A stretch of DNA of 46,732 bases. It comes from Lachnospiraceae bacterium (GTDB lineage Bacteria; Bacillota; Clostridia; Lachnospirales; Lachnospiraceae). The stretch covers positions 1 to 46,732 of the forward strand of contig JAILDL010000180.1 in the NCBI GenBank assembly GCA_024689465.1, written 5' to 3'. A model generated the notes under the pieces. The model saw only the letters and a list, made by a program, of their open reading frames with translations, did not search any database and was not told the origin of the DNA. Numbering within the stretch: position 1 is the stretch's first letter; each line of letters opens with the position of its first letter. The position numbers and the translations under genes are program-made. Shown one piece after another: positions 25,133 through 33,665 of this stretch.

Positions 25133-26593
25133 ATGGACAAGAGTACCGATAAGCGGAACCTGATGTTTTACCCGGTGGGAACCATAGGAAGAGATATGGT
25201 CTATAACCTGATCACCAACTTTCTGTTAACCTACATTCTCTTTACGAAGATGCTGACCGGAGCCCAGCTGGCTGCGATCACCGTGATCATGGCACTGGCC
25301 AGAGTGTTTGACGCCTTAAACGATCCTATCATGGGCAATATCATCGAACGGACAAGGTCCCGCTACGGCAAGTTTAAGCCCTGGCTGACCATCGGTATCC
25401 TTTCCACCGGTTTTGTAGTGGCTGCGATCTTTAACAGCCGCCTGACCGGATGGTCCTTTATCGTCTTTTTCGGGATCTTCTATATCCTGTTCAGCATCAC
25501 CTACACCATGCATGACATTTCCTATTGGGGCATGGTACCGGCGCTAAGCTCCGATGCCAATCTGCGAAACCAGCTGACCAGCCGTGCTACTTTAATGGCA
25601 GGCATCGGCGGAACGCTGGCATCCATGCTGATCCCCCTCCTCACAGCAGGAGAGCATGCCATTGCTTCCAGTGCGGCGGCTTCCTACGGGATCGTATCCA
25701 TCATTGTCTGCATCCTGGCGCCGTTATTTCTTTCCTTTACCATTTTCGGCGTACGGGAGCGGAGAGAGACCGAGGTTCGTCCTTCGGAGCCCTTCTCCTT
25801 TAAGAAAATCTTCGGAACCATTGCCCGAAACGATCAGCTGGTATGGATCTCCGTGATCTTTCTGATCCAGCAGGTCGGAAACGGTCTGGTGATCGGCGGA
25901 CTGGGCGCTACCTATGTGTACTTTGCCTACGGCTACCGGGGAGGCCTTTACTCCCTATTTTCCACCATCGGTGTATCCGCCACCGCGTTTCTGATGATCT
26001 TTTATCCCGCCATCTCCCGGCATATGCAGCGCAAAAAGCTGATGAATGTCCTGGCCATCGTGGGGGTGGCCGGTTATGCCTTCATGATCCTTTCCATCCT
26101 CTTTGGCGGTTCCATGGCAGGGTTCTGGATCCTGACCCTGGGCTATACCTTGTCGGCCTTCGGTCAGTACGGCTATTACCTGATCATGATGATCTCCATC
26201 ATCAACACCGTGGAATACAACGAGTATCGGTTCGGGACCAGAGATGAAGCCATCATCACCTCCCTGCGTCCCTTCCTGACCAAGATGAGTTCCGCCATCA
26301 TCGTTATCCTGACCACAGCCAGCTATGCCCTGTTTAAGGCAACCACCTATATGAACGGCATTTCGGATCTGGAGCAGCAGGCGGAGCTGGGGGCTATCAC
26401 GGAGACGGAGAAGCTGTCTTCCATAGATGCCCTTCTTGCCGGCGTGACTTCCTCTCAGGCCATAGGCCTTCTGATGGCCATGACCATTTTGCCCTGCGCT
26501 TTGATGCTGTTATCCAATGTGCTGTATCAGAGGCATTACAAGCTGGATGAAGGAGAATATGAGCGGATCTGCGCAGAATTGGAGAAGAAGTAG
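25133..26593 (+). CDS. GPH-family sugar:cation symporter
   Basis: A 486-residue membrane protein with about 12 spans, of the glycoside-pentoside-hexuronide (MelB-like) family. Family signs are YPVGTIGRDMVYNL, the loop RVFDALNDPIMGNIIERTRSRYGKFKPW (residues about 54-82, with the conserved D, N, D, P, G and RYGK), and the mid-loop that separates the two six-span halves. It imports glycosides or uronides with sodium or protons. The ATG at 25133 has AGGAGA 6 bp upstream; a GTG directly before it is also possible. It is followed after 52 bp by the GH28 gene, which suggests uptake of galacturonides or plant oligosaccharides. It is divergent from the GH13 glucosidase. Confidence 0.9.
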   Translation: MDKSTDKRNLMFYPVGTIGRDMVYNLITNFLLTYILFTKMLTGAQLAAITVIMALARVFDALNDPIMGNIIERTRSRYGKFKPWLTIGILSTGFVVAAIFNSRLTGWSFIVFFGIFYILFSITYTMHDISYWGMVPALSSDANLRNQLTSRATLMAGIGGTLASMLIPLLTAGEHAIASSAAASYGIVSIIVCILAPLFLSFTIFGVRERRETEVRPSEPFSFKKIFGTIARNDQLVWISVIFLIQQVGNGLVIGGLGATYVYFAYGYRGGLYSLFSTIGVSATAFLMIFYPAISRHMQRKKLMNVLAIVGVAGYAFMILSILFGGSMAGFWILTLGYTLSAFGQYGYYLIMMISIINTVEYNEYRFGTRDEAIITSLRPFLTKMSSAIIVILTTASYALFKATTYMNGISDLEQQAELGAITETEKLSSIDALLAGVTSSQAIGLLMAMTILPCALMLLSNVLYQRHYKLDEGEYERICAELEKK

Positions 26594-26637
26594 TTAGAAG
26601 CATATCCTCGAACATGGGACAATAAGAACAAAGGAGA

Positions 26638-26651
26638 GCGCAGGCTTGCGC
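26638..26651 (+). promoter_or_regulatory. Small hairpin between ribosome site and ATG of the GH28 gene
   Basis: GCGCA (26638-26642) pairs with TGCGC (26647-26651) around GGCT. It lies directly after AAGGAG (26631-26636) and overlaps the candidate TTG start at 26646. Folding it would bring the ribosome site close to the ATG at 26661. Confidence 0.45.
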
Positions 26652-28232
26652 GTTTGTTTTATGGAATTATATACAATGGCAACTTCAGACAGTATCACTG
26701 CTTTCTGGGTAAAACCCCAGGATTCCAGGCCGGGTGATACCTATCAGATCTATCTGGACGGCCATCTGACCGGTACCACCGGAAAGACCCATTATACCTT
26801 TGAAAATCTGAAGGCGGATACCAAATATGAGGTACAGGTGATCCGCTTCCGTCCGGAAGGAGAAGAGCATCCCCTGGAGGGAGCGGTGACGGTGGGAACC
26901 GACATCGAAAAGGAGATCCTGAATGTCATCAAGGCACCCTATAAGGCCGTGGGTGACGGCAGGACCATGAATACCAAAGCCCTGCAAAAAGCCATTGATG
27001 ACTGTGGCCCCGGTCAGCGGGTATATATTCCCGCAGGCACCTTTCTGACCGGAGGCTTAAAGCTCCACAGCGATCTGGATCTGTATCTGGAAGAGGGCGC
27101 GATCATAAAGGGAAGCGAAGATCCGGCAGATTATCTTCCCAAGATCCGGAGCCGGTTTGAGGGGATTGAAATGGAATGCTATCAGTCTCTTCTGAACCTG
27201 GGCGATCTGGATCATGACGGGGATTATAACTGTTCCAATGTACTGATCCACGGAAAAGGCACGATCTCCGGTGGCGGCAGACCGCTGATGGATGCCATCA
27301 TTGCAAAGGAAAAGGCCCGGATGATCAAGGAACTGGAGGCACTGGGAGATGGGATAAAGGCTTATGAAAAGCCGGATACCATTCCGGGAAGAGCCAGAGG
27401 CCGTCTGATCAATATGAGCAATTGCCGGAATGTGCGTATCACCGGATTGCATCTGGAGAAGGGAGCCGCCTGGAATGTGCATATGATCTATTCCCGCTTT
27501 TGCGTGATGGATCACTGCAGCGTATATTCCCGGAACATCTGGAACGGAGACGGCTGGGATCCCGATTCTTCCACCAACTGTGTGCTGTTTGCCTGCCGTT
27601 TCAATACCTCCGATGATTCCGTAGCCATTAAATCCGGCAAGAATCCCGAAGGAAATGTCATTGGCAGAGAGACCAAGAACATCATGATCTTTGACTGCAA
27701 GATCGATTTCGGACACGGTTTTGCCATCGGCTCGGAGATGAGCGGCGGCGTGGATTATGTCCGGATCTGGGACTGCGATCTGGAACATTCCGATTTCGGT
27801 ATCCAGATCAAGGGAACACCGAAAAGAGGCGGATATGTGCGGTATGTATACGTAAAAGACTGCATCATGCCCCGGGTTCTGGTGCAATCTGTACCGTATA
27901 ACGATGACGGCGAACCGGGTCCTTCTGTCCCTAAGTTTTCCCATATCTACTTTGAACGCATGAAGATCACCTCCATGCATCTCCATGAACAGAAGGAAAC
28001 GCTGGAACCCTGTAATCCCATTGAGTTCAGAGGCTTTGAGGGAGAAGGGAATGAGGCGGAGGAGATCCATTTAAAAAACGTAACGATCTACGAACCGGTG
28101 ATGCCGGAGGGCGGAATGTCCGAGCAGTGGTACGATGACGGGACCACCAGGGGCTACGGCAGCATCCTCATCACCAAGGTAAAGGGACTGTATATGGAAG
28201 GGCTGAACTTTACAAAACGGCCTGAAAAATAG
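26646..28232 (+). CDS. GH28 polygalacturonase-family glycosidase
   Basis: A 528-residue enzyme, intracellular as no signal peptide is seen. Residues 8-85 form a fibronectin-III-like domain. The beta-helix catalytic domain (100-520) carries the GH28 blocks: NGDGWDP (300-306), SDDS (322-325, two catalytic Asp), GHG (356-358) and IQIKG (386-390, in place of RIK). GH28 enzymes hydrolyse polygalacturonate, rhamnogalacturonan or xylogalacturonan; intracellular forms usually act on imported oligomers. It lies 52 bp after the GPH symporter. Start is uncertain: TTG 26646 has AAGGAG 9 bp upstream, whereas ATG 26661 is 24 bp from it unless the intervening hairpin folds. It ends in a strong terminator. 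Confidence 0.9.
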   Translation: MRVCFMELYTMATSDSITAFWVKPQDSRPGDTYQIYLDGHLTGTTGKTHYTFENLKADTKYEVQVIRFRPEGEEHPLEGAVTVGTDIEKEILNVIKAPYKAVGDGRTMNTKALQKAIDDCGPGQRVYIPAGTFLTGGLKLHSDLDLYLEEGAIIKGSEDPADYLPKIRSRFEGIEMECYQSLLNLGDLDHDGDYNCSNVLIHGKGTISGGGRPLMDAIIAKEKARMIKELEALGDGIKAYEKPDTIPGRARGRLINMSNCRNVRITGLHLEKGAAWNVHMIYSRFCVMDHCSVYSRNIWNGDGWDPDSSTNCVLFACRFNTSDDSVAIKSGKNPEGNVIGRETKNIMIFDCKIDFGHGFAIGSEMSGGVDYVRIWDCDLEHSDFGIQIKGTPKRGGYVRYVYVKDCIMPRVLVQSVPYNDDGEPGPSVPKFSHIYFERMKITSMHLHEQKETLEPCNPIEFRGFEGEGNEAEEIHLKNVTIYEPVMPEGGMSEQWYDDGTTRGYGSILITKVKGLYMEGLNFTKRPEK

Positions 28233-28241
28233 AAAAATAAA

Positions 28242-28276
28242 AAAGGCTTCCTGCCATCAAGTGGCGGGAAGCCTTT
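28242..28276. terminator. Bidirectional terminator between GH28 and azlD
   Basis: AAAGGCTTCCTGCCA (28242-28256) pairs with TGGCGGGAAGCCTTT (28262-28276), 15 bp with one G-U pair and a five-base loop, followed by TCTTTTTC. The A-rich left flank gives a T-run on the minus strand. It lies between converging genes. Confidence 0.9.
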
Positions 28277-28281
28277 CTTTT

Positions 28282-28590
28282 TCAGATCAGAAACAGTTCC
28301 AGAAGAAATACGACGATACAGCTGGAGACAGCCACCGGGAACAACCCCACACCGATCCAGGCTAACACAATGCCGACTGCCATGGCAGCAGCACCGGAAT
28401 AGATGCTGCCCGTCGCTTCCAGCATGGCAGGGAAGGTCATGACGGACAAGGTCACATAAGGTACATAGTAGAGAAAGGAACGCAGGGTCTTGTTTTTGAT
28501 CTCCCTGCGGATCAGGGTCAGGGGCAGGACACGGATGAGGTAGGTGGTCAGCGCCATGACCAGAATATACAGATTAATGGATTGCTTCAT
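28282..28590 (-). CDS. azlD: Branched-chain amino acid export subunit AzlD
   Basis: A 102-residue membrane protein with four spans, the usual size of AzlD. The opening NLYILVMALTTYLIRVLP and the following YVPYVTLSVMTFPAML are characteristic. AzlC and AzlD together form an exporter for branched-chain amino acids and analogues such as azaleucine. The gene overlaps the end of azlC by 17 bp with AGGAGG inside azlC as its ribosome site, so translation is likely coupled. It ends at the bidirectional terminator shared with the GH28 gene. Confidence 0.9.
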   Translation of the reverse strand: MKQSINLYILVMALTTYLIRVLPLTLIRREIKNKTLRSFLYYVPYVTLSVMTFPAMLEATGSIYSGAAAMAVGIVLAWIGVGLFPVAVSSCIVVFLLELFLI

Positions 28591-29314
28591 GAGACACCTC
28601 CTGGGGCTCTTCCTCGTGAGGGAAGAGGATGGCTGCGATCAGGGAGATCACCACGGTCAGCAAAATGGTGCGCATACCGGTGGAGATCTGTGCCAGGAAG
28701 GGGATCACGCCGCATAAGTAACTCATGACCATGGAGATCACGACCAGCGTCAGGATCACCTTGCTCTTTCTGGCAGGCGGAATGATGATCGCCAGGAACA
28801 TGCCGAACAGGCCTACACTTAAGGCGCTGACAACCCGGGCAGGGAGAATGTTTCCCATCATAACGCCCAGATAGGTTCCCACAGCCCAGCCGGGTAGTGC
28901 CACAGCCATGGCTCCGTAGTTGTAAAAGGGATTGAGCTTTCCCGCCACGGCGATGGAGATCCCGAAGATCTCATCGGTGACATCATAGGCCACCAGCAGT
29001 CTATGGATCATGGGTGTATCGGGAGAAAGCTTCTGACTTAAGGAACAGCTCATCAGCAGATATCTGGCATTGGTGATCAAGGTGATCAGTGCCACCTGCA
29101 GGTAGCTGGCTCCCGCAGCGATCAGGGTAAAGCCGGCATATTCACCGGCAGAAGCATTATTGGTCAGGCTGACAAAGAAGGCCTGCCAGGGATTGAAGCC
29201 TGCATTTCGGGCAGCAATGCCAAGGGTAAAGGAAACGGCCAGATATCCCAAGGCGATGGGGATCCCATCCCGGATGCCCTGGGCAAACCAGAGCCTGTTG
29301 GACTTAGGTTGCAT
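28574..29314 (-). CDS. azlC: Branched-chain amino acid export permease AzlC
   Basis: A 246-residue membrane protein with about six or seven spans. The opening FAQGIRDGIPIALGYLAVSF and the NARYLLMS motif are AzlC hallmarks. It forms the large subunit of the AzlCD exporter. The C-terminal tail is acidic (HEEEPQEVSHE). Start ATG 29314 has AGGAG about 10 bp upstream. A terminator on the same strand (29376-29400) separates it from the TetR gene, so the two are transcribed apart. A control link is possible only by proximity. Confidence 0.92.
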   Translation of the reverse strand: MQPKSNRLWFAQGIRDGIPIALGYLAVSFTLGIAARNAGFNPWQAFFVSLTNNASAGEYAGFTLIAAGASYLQVALITLITNARYLLMSCSLSQKLSPDTPMIHRLLVAYDVTDEIFGISIAVAGKLNPFYNYGAMAVALPGWAVGTYLGVMMGNILPARVVSALSVGLFGMFLAIIIPPARKSKVILTLVVISMVMSYLCGVIPFLAQISTGMRTILLTVVISLIAAILFPHEEEPQEVSHEAIH

Positions 29315-29375
29315 GATGGATGACTCCTGTTCCTGTGCCGGTTTTTGTTGCGGATCACCGGAATTTCACAAAAAA

Positions 29376-29400
29376 ATGCAGGGTACGAAAGACCCTGCAT
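29376..29400 (-). terminator. Rho-independent terminator of the TetR gene
   Basis: ATGCAGGGT (29376-29384) pairs with ACCCTGCAT (29392-29400). Read on the minus strand, the stem is followed by six or seven T residues (complement of the A-run 29369-29375). It lies 34 bp after the regulator stop. Confidence 0.88.
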
Positions 29401-29433
29401 TGTAGTTTAATACGGATTGCATAAGAAATCAAT

Positions 29434-30039
29434 TTAATATGCAGTACTGTTATGGCTCCGAACCACGGACGCAACGGGCTGATCGTAACGATACTTGTAC
29501 AGAGCACGCTTGAAATCACCGTAGATCAGAACATTGATGCGATTGACCAGATCCTTGGGATCATCCTTCATCTCATTCTTAAGCCAATCCAGAACGAAAC
29601 CGGTAAATGCATATTTATAAAAGTTTGCAATGAACGCCTTATCGGAATCTCGCACCTGCATGCCGTCTGCTTCTTTGGCGATGTAGTTGTAGATCATCTT
29701 ATAGGTCAGCTCGTACAGATGGTGTTCTACCTGATCATGGCTGGTCGCGGAACTGTAGATGCTCAGAACAAAGTCCTTATTCTCCTGCAGAACGCGGTAG
29801 ATCTGAAGGTAGGCATCCTGCCAGTCCTCGGGGATGGCATCTTCCCGATACATACGATCGGTGTAGCCTTCCAGGATCCAATCCACCAGACTGGTAATGT
29901 CCTTAAAATGATAATAGAAGGTCATTCGGTTCACGTTGCAGGCACCGGCAATATCACTGACCGTGATCTTGTCAAAAGGCTTCTCAGCCATTTTCTGCTG
30001 AAGTGCTTCGGCTAAAGTGTATTTTGTAGTCTGGGCCAT
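29434..30039 (-). CDS. TetR-family regulator, DhaS-like
   Basis: A 201-residue regulator. The N-terminal domain (6-52) reads TLAEALQQKMAEKPFDKITV, then the helix-turn-helix DIAGACNVNRMTFYYHFKD. This matches the DhaS/TetR_C_8 subgroup, in which a short specific C-terminal domain often lacks a classical ligand pocket. It probably represses itself: a perfect inverted repeat GGTAAAC-4-GTTTACC lies in its leader, between its promoter and its start. Start ATG 30039 has AAAGGA upstream. The neighbouring divergent gene (30241) is 200 bp away and azlC is separated by a terminator; either could be a target. Confidence 0.9.
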   Translation of the reverse strand: MAQTTKYTLAEALQQKMAEKPFDKITVSDIAGACNVNRMTFYYHFKDITSLVDWILEGYTDRMYREDAIPEDWQDAYLQIYRVLQENKDFVLSIYSSATSHDQVEHHLYELTYKMIYNYIAKEADGMQVRDSDKAFIANFYKYAFTGFVLDWLKNEMKDDPKDLVNRINVLIYGDFKRALYKYRYDQPVASVVRSHNSTAY

Positions 30040-30078
30040 GAATTAATACGTCCTTTCTGTTAATACAAAAGGGCCTTA

Positions 30079-30096
30079 GGTAAACAATCGTTTACC
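30079..30096. promoter_or_regulatory. Inverted-repeat operator, probably for the TetR gene
   Basis: GGTAAAC (30079-30085), AATC, GTTTACC (30090-30096): a perfect 7-bp inverted repeat with a 4-bp centre. It lies about 15-30 bp downstream of the predicted transcription start of the TetR gene, where a bound repressor would block elongation. Confidence 0.7.
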
Positions 30097-30116
30097 AAAG
30101 AACCCCTCGCTCTGAA

Positions 30117-30125
30117 ATTATAGCA
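30117..30125 (-). promoter_or_regulatory. Extended -10 promoter of the TetR gene
   Basis: On the minus strand this reads TGCTATAAT, a perfect -10 hexamer with TGn extension and a weak -35 (TTAGTA, 18 bp upstream). It would start transcription near 30110, leaving a 70-nt leader that contains the operator. Confidence 0.6.
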
Positions 30126-30240
30126 CAAAGTGTGAAAAAATACTAACAAATTATACGATTAAACTTTTTTTAAGAAAGTGTTTTCGGAATCTTCCAATCA
30201 GCTTGTTAAGATAGCCACAGTAAATAAGGAGTGCGAGGCA

Positions 30241-31017
30241 ATGAAAGATAAGATTTTACCTGTTTGTTCCATTTTGTTCTGTGCATTGATGACGGTGCTG
30301 GTGCTGTTCCAGATGCAGAAGATCGCAGAAGAGCTGGAAGCTATGAAGACATATGTGTCCGGAATGAATTCCTATCTGGGCGTGGAGACGGAAGTGACCG
30401 AAGCAGATGAGCTGGTGGTTACCTCCAATCTGCCCAAAAAGGATGATGTGGATATCCAGACCAGAGATATGGGAGATTACATTCTCTTTACTTACACCAA
30501 TAACAGCAGTGAAGTGATCTCCTATATGTACAGTGACATTGTATTTTATAACGCAGAAGGCACCATGGAAGCACTGGCGGATGATTATGTATACAACCTG
30601 TTTCCGGGGGTACCCCGTTATACCATGGTCTATATTCCTGTAAATGAGGATGGAAGCCGTATTTCCTACAATTCCTTTGAAATCACAAAGCATATCTCCG
30701 AAGAACCTTTCCGCGGAGATAGCATGATGCAGGATGTTTCCTTTGACTACAATGTGGGAGCCAATAATCTGGTGCTGATCAAAGCGGAAAATCAGTCCGC
30801 AAAGGACCTGGATGCCGCAGAATTTCAGGTGATCTATTATAAGGACGATGAGATCTTCGATGTGTATACCGTCGATGTTTACAATATAGCGGCCGGCGAA
30901 GAGGGATATGCCCGCTGTGAAGCATACAATCTGGCAGCCGGCGGAAACTTTGACCGGGTGGAAGTCATCTTGCTCAATGCTTACGGCAATTCCGGCAATA
31001 ATTATCTGGGACAGTAA
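30241..31017 (+). CDS. Membrane-anchored extracellular protein, function unknown
   Basis: A 258-residue protein from ATG 30241, chosen because AAGGAG lies 8 bp upstream; an in-frame GTG at 30178 has no ribosome site. Residues 6-24 are a membrane anchor (ILPVCSILFCALMTVLVLFQ), followed by a short helix and an extracellular, beta-rich region. The C-terminal part (about 165-235, LVLIKAENQSAKDL, then EFQVIYYKDDEIFDVY) resembles the FxLYD-type domains that bind or position cell-envelope partners. No catalytic motif is seen. It precedes by 8 bp a second anchored protein, and the pair is probably one transcript closed by the terminator at 31480. Function unknown. Confidence 0.65.
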   Translation: MKDKILPVCSILFCALMTVLVLFQMQKIAEELEAMKTYVSGMNSYLGVETEVTEADELVVTSNLPKKDDVDIQTRDMGDYILFTYTNNSSEVISYMYSDIVFYNAEGTMEALADDYVYNLFPGVPRYTMVYIPVNEDGSRISYNSFEITKHISEEPFRGDSMMQDVSFDYNVGANNLVLIKAENQSAKDLDAAEFQVIYYKDDEIFDVYTVDVYNIAAGEEGYARCEAYNLAAGGNFDRVEVILLNAYGNSGNNYLGQ

Positions 31018-31025
31018 AGGATTTT

Positions 31026-31460
31026 ATGAGTAAGAGAAACAAACGAGCAACGGATGAAAAGAAAAATACGGTCCGCAGTGCGCTGATCACCTTTATTGTA
31101 CTGGCCTGTGTTGTCATCACACTGGGCCTGTTGTATATGACCTTTGCCCCGAAATTGCGCATCGAGGTAACCCAGAAGGTGATCGAACAGCTGATTTCCG
31201 GCAGTATGGGCGGAAGCGTAAGCTATGATGAGCTGATGGAAAAAATGGAAGAAGAAGACCGGCAGGAAGTGGAAGCGTTGGTGGAGAAATATGCCACCGA
31301 TGAGAATATTTCCGTCATGATCCGGATCTACCAGGAAAGTGAAGGGAATTTCGATCAGATCGAATCGGAAGCCCGCAAGATCCTGGAGCCGGAAGATATG
31401 GAAACCATTTACCGGCTGATCGATAAATATCAGAAAATGGAAATGAACATCCTGGGATAG
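31026..31460 (+). CDS. Small membrane-anchored acidic protein, function unknown
   Basis: A 144-residue protein. A basic cytoplasmic stub (MSKRNKRATDEKK) is followed by one membrane span at about 18-38 (ALITFIVLACVVITLGLLY) and an acidic, helical extracellular part rich in Glu, with EKMEEEDRQEVEALVEKY and a second helix near LEPEDMETIYRLIDKY. No known domain was recognised. It starts 8 bp after the preceding gene's stop and ends just before the terminator hairpin that contains the promoter of the histidine kinase. The two anchored proteins probably work together; nothing in the sequence names the process. Confidence 0.65.
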   Translation: MSKRNKRATDEKKNTVRSALITFIVLACVVITLGLLYMTFAPKLRIEVTQKVIEQLISGSMGGSVSYDELMEKMEEEDRQEVEALVEKYATDENISVMIRIYQESEGNFDQIESEARKILEPEDMETIYRLIDKYQKMEMNILG

Positions 31461-31474
31461 TGGTTATAAAACCA

Positions 31475-31503
31475 TTGGGAAGAACGGTTACAGATGCTAT
31501 AAT
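31475..31503 (+). promoter_or_regulatory. Kinase promoter embedded in the upstream terminator
   Basis: TTGGGA (31475-31480), a 17-bp spacer and TATAAT (31498-31503), with the TGn extension (TGCTATAAT, 31495-31503). The -10 lies in the loop of the terminator hairpin, and the start site would be near 31510, the first base of the right arm. Confidence 0.7.
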
Positions 31504-31525
31504 GTGTTTGTAACCGTTCTTTTTT
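31480..31525 (+). terminator. Terminator of the anchored-protein pair
   Basis: AAGAACGGTTAC (31480-31491) pairs exactly with GTAACCGTTCTT (31510-31521), 12 bp, with an 18-nt loop and a T-run at 31520-31525. It overlaps the next gene's promoter. Confidence 0.85.
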
Positions 31526-31580
31526 GCGTTTTTGCAAGCACTACCATACCGTACCGCAGGTAATGCCGGGAGGATTCCAT

Positions 31581-33575
31581 ATGGCAGTTCATTTCAACGA
31601 ACAGGAATATAAAAGCATTGTAGAAAGGATGCCCTTTGGCGTGCTGGTCCTGGAAGCGGATCCGGAGCGGACAGAGCCGGGCAATCATCTGGTCTGCACC
31701 TATTGCAATCCCTATATGCTGGAGCTTTACGGGATCGAAAAAGAGGAACTCCTGGGTAAGACCTTTGATGAGATCAAGGAGATGTTTGTGGTAAGTGAGG
31801 ACATCCCTCTGGCCGATGCGGATAAGCAAACGCTCCTGGGAGAAAACATGACCGGAGCGTTTCCCTTTACCTACCATCAAAAGCGCAAAAACGGTACTCA
31901 TTTCTGGATCAAGGGTTATACCAACTGGATCGTTCCGGGGAAACTGTGTCAGTCTGTCTTTTATGACTGCACCCATGAGGTGATCCTGGAAGGAAAGCAG
32001 CACCGGACCCAGGTCCTTCTGGAAACCGTTATGGATACCACGACAACGCCCATCTTCTGGAAAGACGCACAACGGCGCTTTATCGGTGCCAATAAAGCGT
32101 TCCTGGATGTCTACGGCTTCGACAGTGTGGATGTGGTGATGGGTAAAAACGATGAAGAAATGAAATGGCATCCTTCCCCGGAGCCTTTTAAGAACATTGA
32201 AGAGCATGTGATCAAAGAAGGCATGCATTCCGACGGAGCGGAGGGGATCTGCCTGATCCGTGGAAAAGAGAGAAGGATCAGGGCCAGCAAGCATCCGCTG
32301 GTGCTGGACGATCAGATCATCGGTCTGGTGGGAACCTTCGAAGATATCACCGAGGATTTCCGGCAAAAGGAAGAGATCCAGAAACTGAATACCAGATTGG
32401 TGGAGGCCCTGGGGAAAGCAAGAGCCGCCAACGAAGCCAAGAACCAGTTTATGGCCCGTATGAGCCATGATATGCGAACACCGCTGACTACCATCATGGG
32501 ATTGGCCAATATCGGTATGATCGAATGCGAGGATCCTGCTGAAAGAAAACGTTACGGTTCGATCCAGGAGGGAGCCCAATATCTGCTGACCCTGCTTACG
32601 GATATCCTGGACAGCCGCAAGCTCTCGGAAGGAAAGATCGAACTGAACAAGGAACCTGTTAATCTGCGGGAGATCCGAAACCTGGTGGAGCATATCGTTC
32701 GGCCCGGGGCAGAGGAAAAGGACATCTTTTTTTCCATTCAGACGCCCGGAAACAAGTGCCTGGTGGAAGCGGATGGACGAAGACTCCAGCAGATCATGTT
32801 AAACCTCCTCAGCAATGCCATAAAGGCTACGCCCGAAGGGGGAACGGTGATCCTGCGGATCACGGAGCTTAATTCCACAGAAGATCACGTGGATATCCTG
32901 TATGAGGTGATCGATAACGGAATTGGTATGAGCCGGGAATTCCAGCAGCACATGTTTGATGAGTTCACGCAGGAGACCCGGCCCGGGCAGGTGGAGCAGG
33001 GCTCCGGTCTGGGACTGGCCATCGTGCAGCAGCTGGTGAATCTGATGGATGGTTCCATTTCCTGCGAATCCGAACTGGGAAAGGGAACCACATTCCGTGT
33101 GAAGATTCCCTTCAAGAGAATCAGTGAGGAGGAAATGGAAGCCTGGCTCCAAAAGACGGGCAACCGTCAAAATTTGGGAGAGAAACAGATCCGGGAGGCC
33201 CGGGAGGATCTGGCACTGGACGGAAAGAAATGCCTGATCTGCGAAGATGTGGATATCAATGCCATGATCATAGCCCACGGCCTGGAGAAACTGGGAATCA
33301 TCTGCGAGATCGCAGCCAACGGTATGGTGGGGGTTGAAAAGGCAAGACAGGAGGCTTATGATTTTATCTTGATGGATATCCGAATGCCCATTATGGATGG
33401 AATCGAAGCGGCCAAAGAGATCCGGCGGTTTAATGCTACTGTGCCTATCATTGCGCTCTCTGCCAACAATTATCCCGAAGATATCCGGAGAAGTCTGGAT
33501 GCGGGCATGAATGCCCATGTGTCAAAACCCATCAATCCGGAGGAACTGATCGGAGTCATCCGCAGATTTCTTTGA
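31581..33575 (+). CDS. Hybrid histidine kinase with two PAS-like domains and a receiver
   Basis: A 664-residue cytoplasmic signalling protein with no membrane span. Two PAS-like sensor domains occupy about 8-135 and 145-260. HisKA follows with the phospho-acceptor H296 in ARMSHDMRTPLTTIMG. The ATPase domain has N412 in LNLLSNAIKAT, D445 in DNGIGM and the G2 box GSGLGLA (474-480). The C-terminal receiver (548-664) has D599 in LMDIRMPIMDG and K649 in SKP. It would pass phosphate from His to its own Asp and on to an unknown output. ATG 31581 was chosen for GGGAGGA 6 bp upstream; an in-frame TTG at 31524 lies within the terminator. No response regulator with DNA-binding output is nearby. Confidence 0.92.
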   Translation: MAVHFNEQEYKSIVERMPFGVLVLEADPERTEPGNHLVCTYCNPYMLELYGIEKEELLGKTFDEIKEMFVVSEDIPLADADKQTLLGENMTGAFPFTYHQKRKNGTHFWIKGYTNWIVPGKLCQSVFYDCTHEVILEGKQHRTQVLLETVMDTTTTPIFWKDAQRRFIGANKAFLDVYGFDSVDVVMGKNDEEMKWHPSPEPFKNIEEHVIKEGMHSDGAEGICLIRGKERRIRASKHPLVLDDQIIGLVGTFEDITEDFRQKEEIQKLNTRLVEALGKARAANEAKNQFMARMSHDMRTPLTTIMGLANIGMIECEDPAERKRYGSIQEGAQYLLTLLTDILDSRKLSEGKIELNKEPVNLREIRNLVEHIVRPGAEEKDIFFSIQTPGNKCLVEADGRRLQQIMLNLLSNAIKATPEGGTVILRITELNSTEDHVDILYEVIDNGIGMSREFQQHMFDEFTQETRPGQVEQGSGLGLAIVQQLVNLMDGSISCESELGKGTTFRVKIPFKRISEEEMEAWLQKTGNRQNLGEKQIREAREDLALDGKKCLICEDVDINAMIIAHGLEKLGIICEIAANGMVGVEKARQEAYDFILMDIRMPIMDGIEAAKEIRRFNATVPIIALSANNYPEDIRRSLDAGMNAHVSKPINPEELIGVIRRFL

Positions 33576-33665
33576 GAGGAGATTTTCCGGAACGTTTGGT
33601 TTTTGAGAAGCCATCCGAAGGCAAAAAGATATCGATCCAAAATCTGAGAAAAGAGTACAGCAAGT

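Noticed and set aside
27057-28070. A 337-codon minus-strand open frame
   Set aside because: Antisense to the GH28 catalytic domain; no start signal.
30178-30240. Upstream GTG start for the anchored protein
   Set aside because: No ribosome site, whereas AAGGAG lies 8 bp before ATG 30241.
31497-32693. A 398-codon minus-strand open frame
   Set aside because: Antisense to the kinase PAS and HisKA region; composition is that of a shadow frame.
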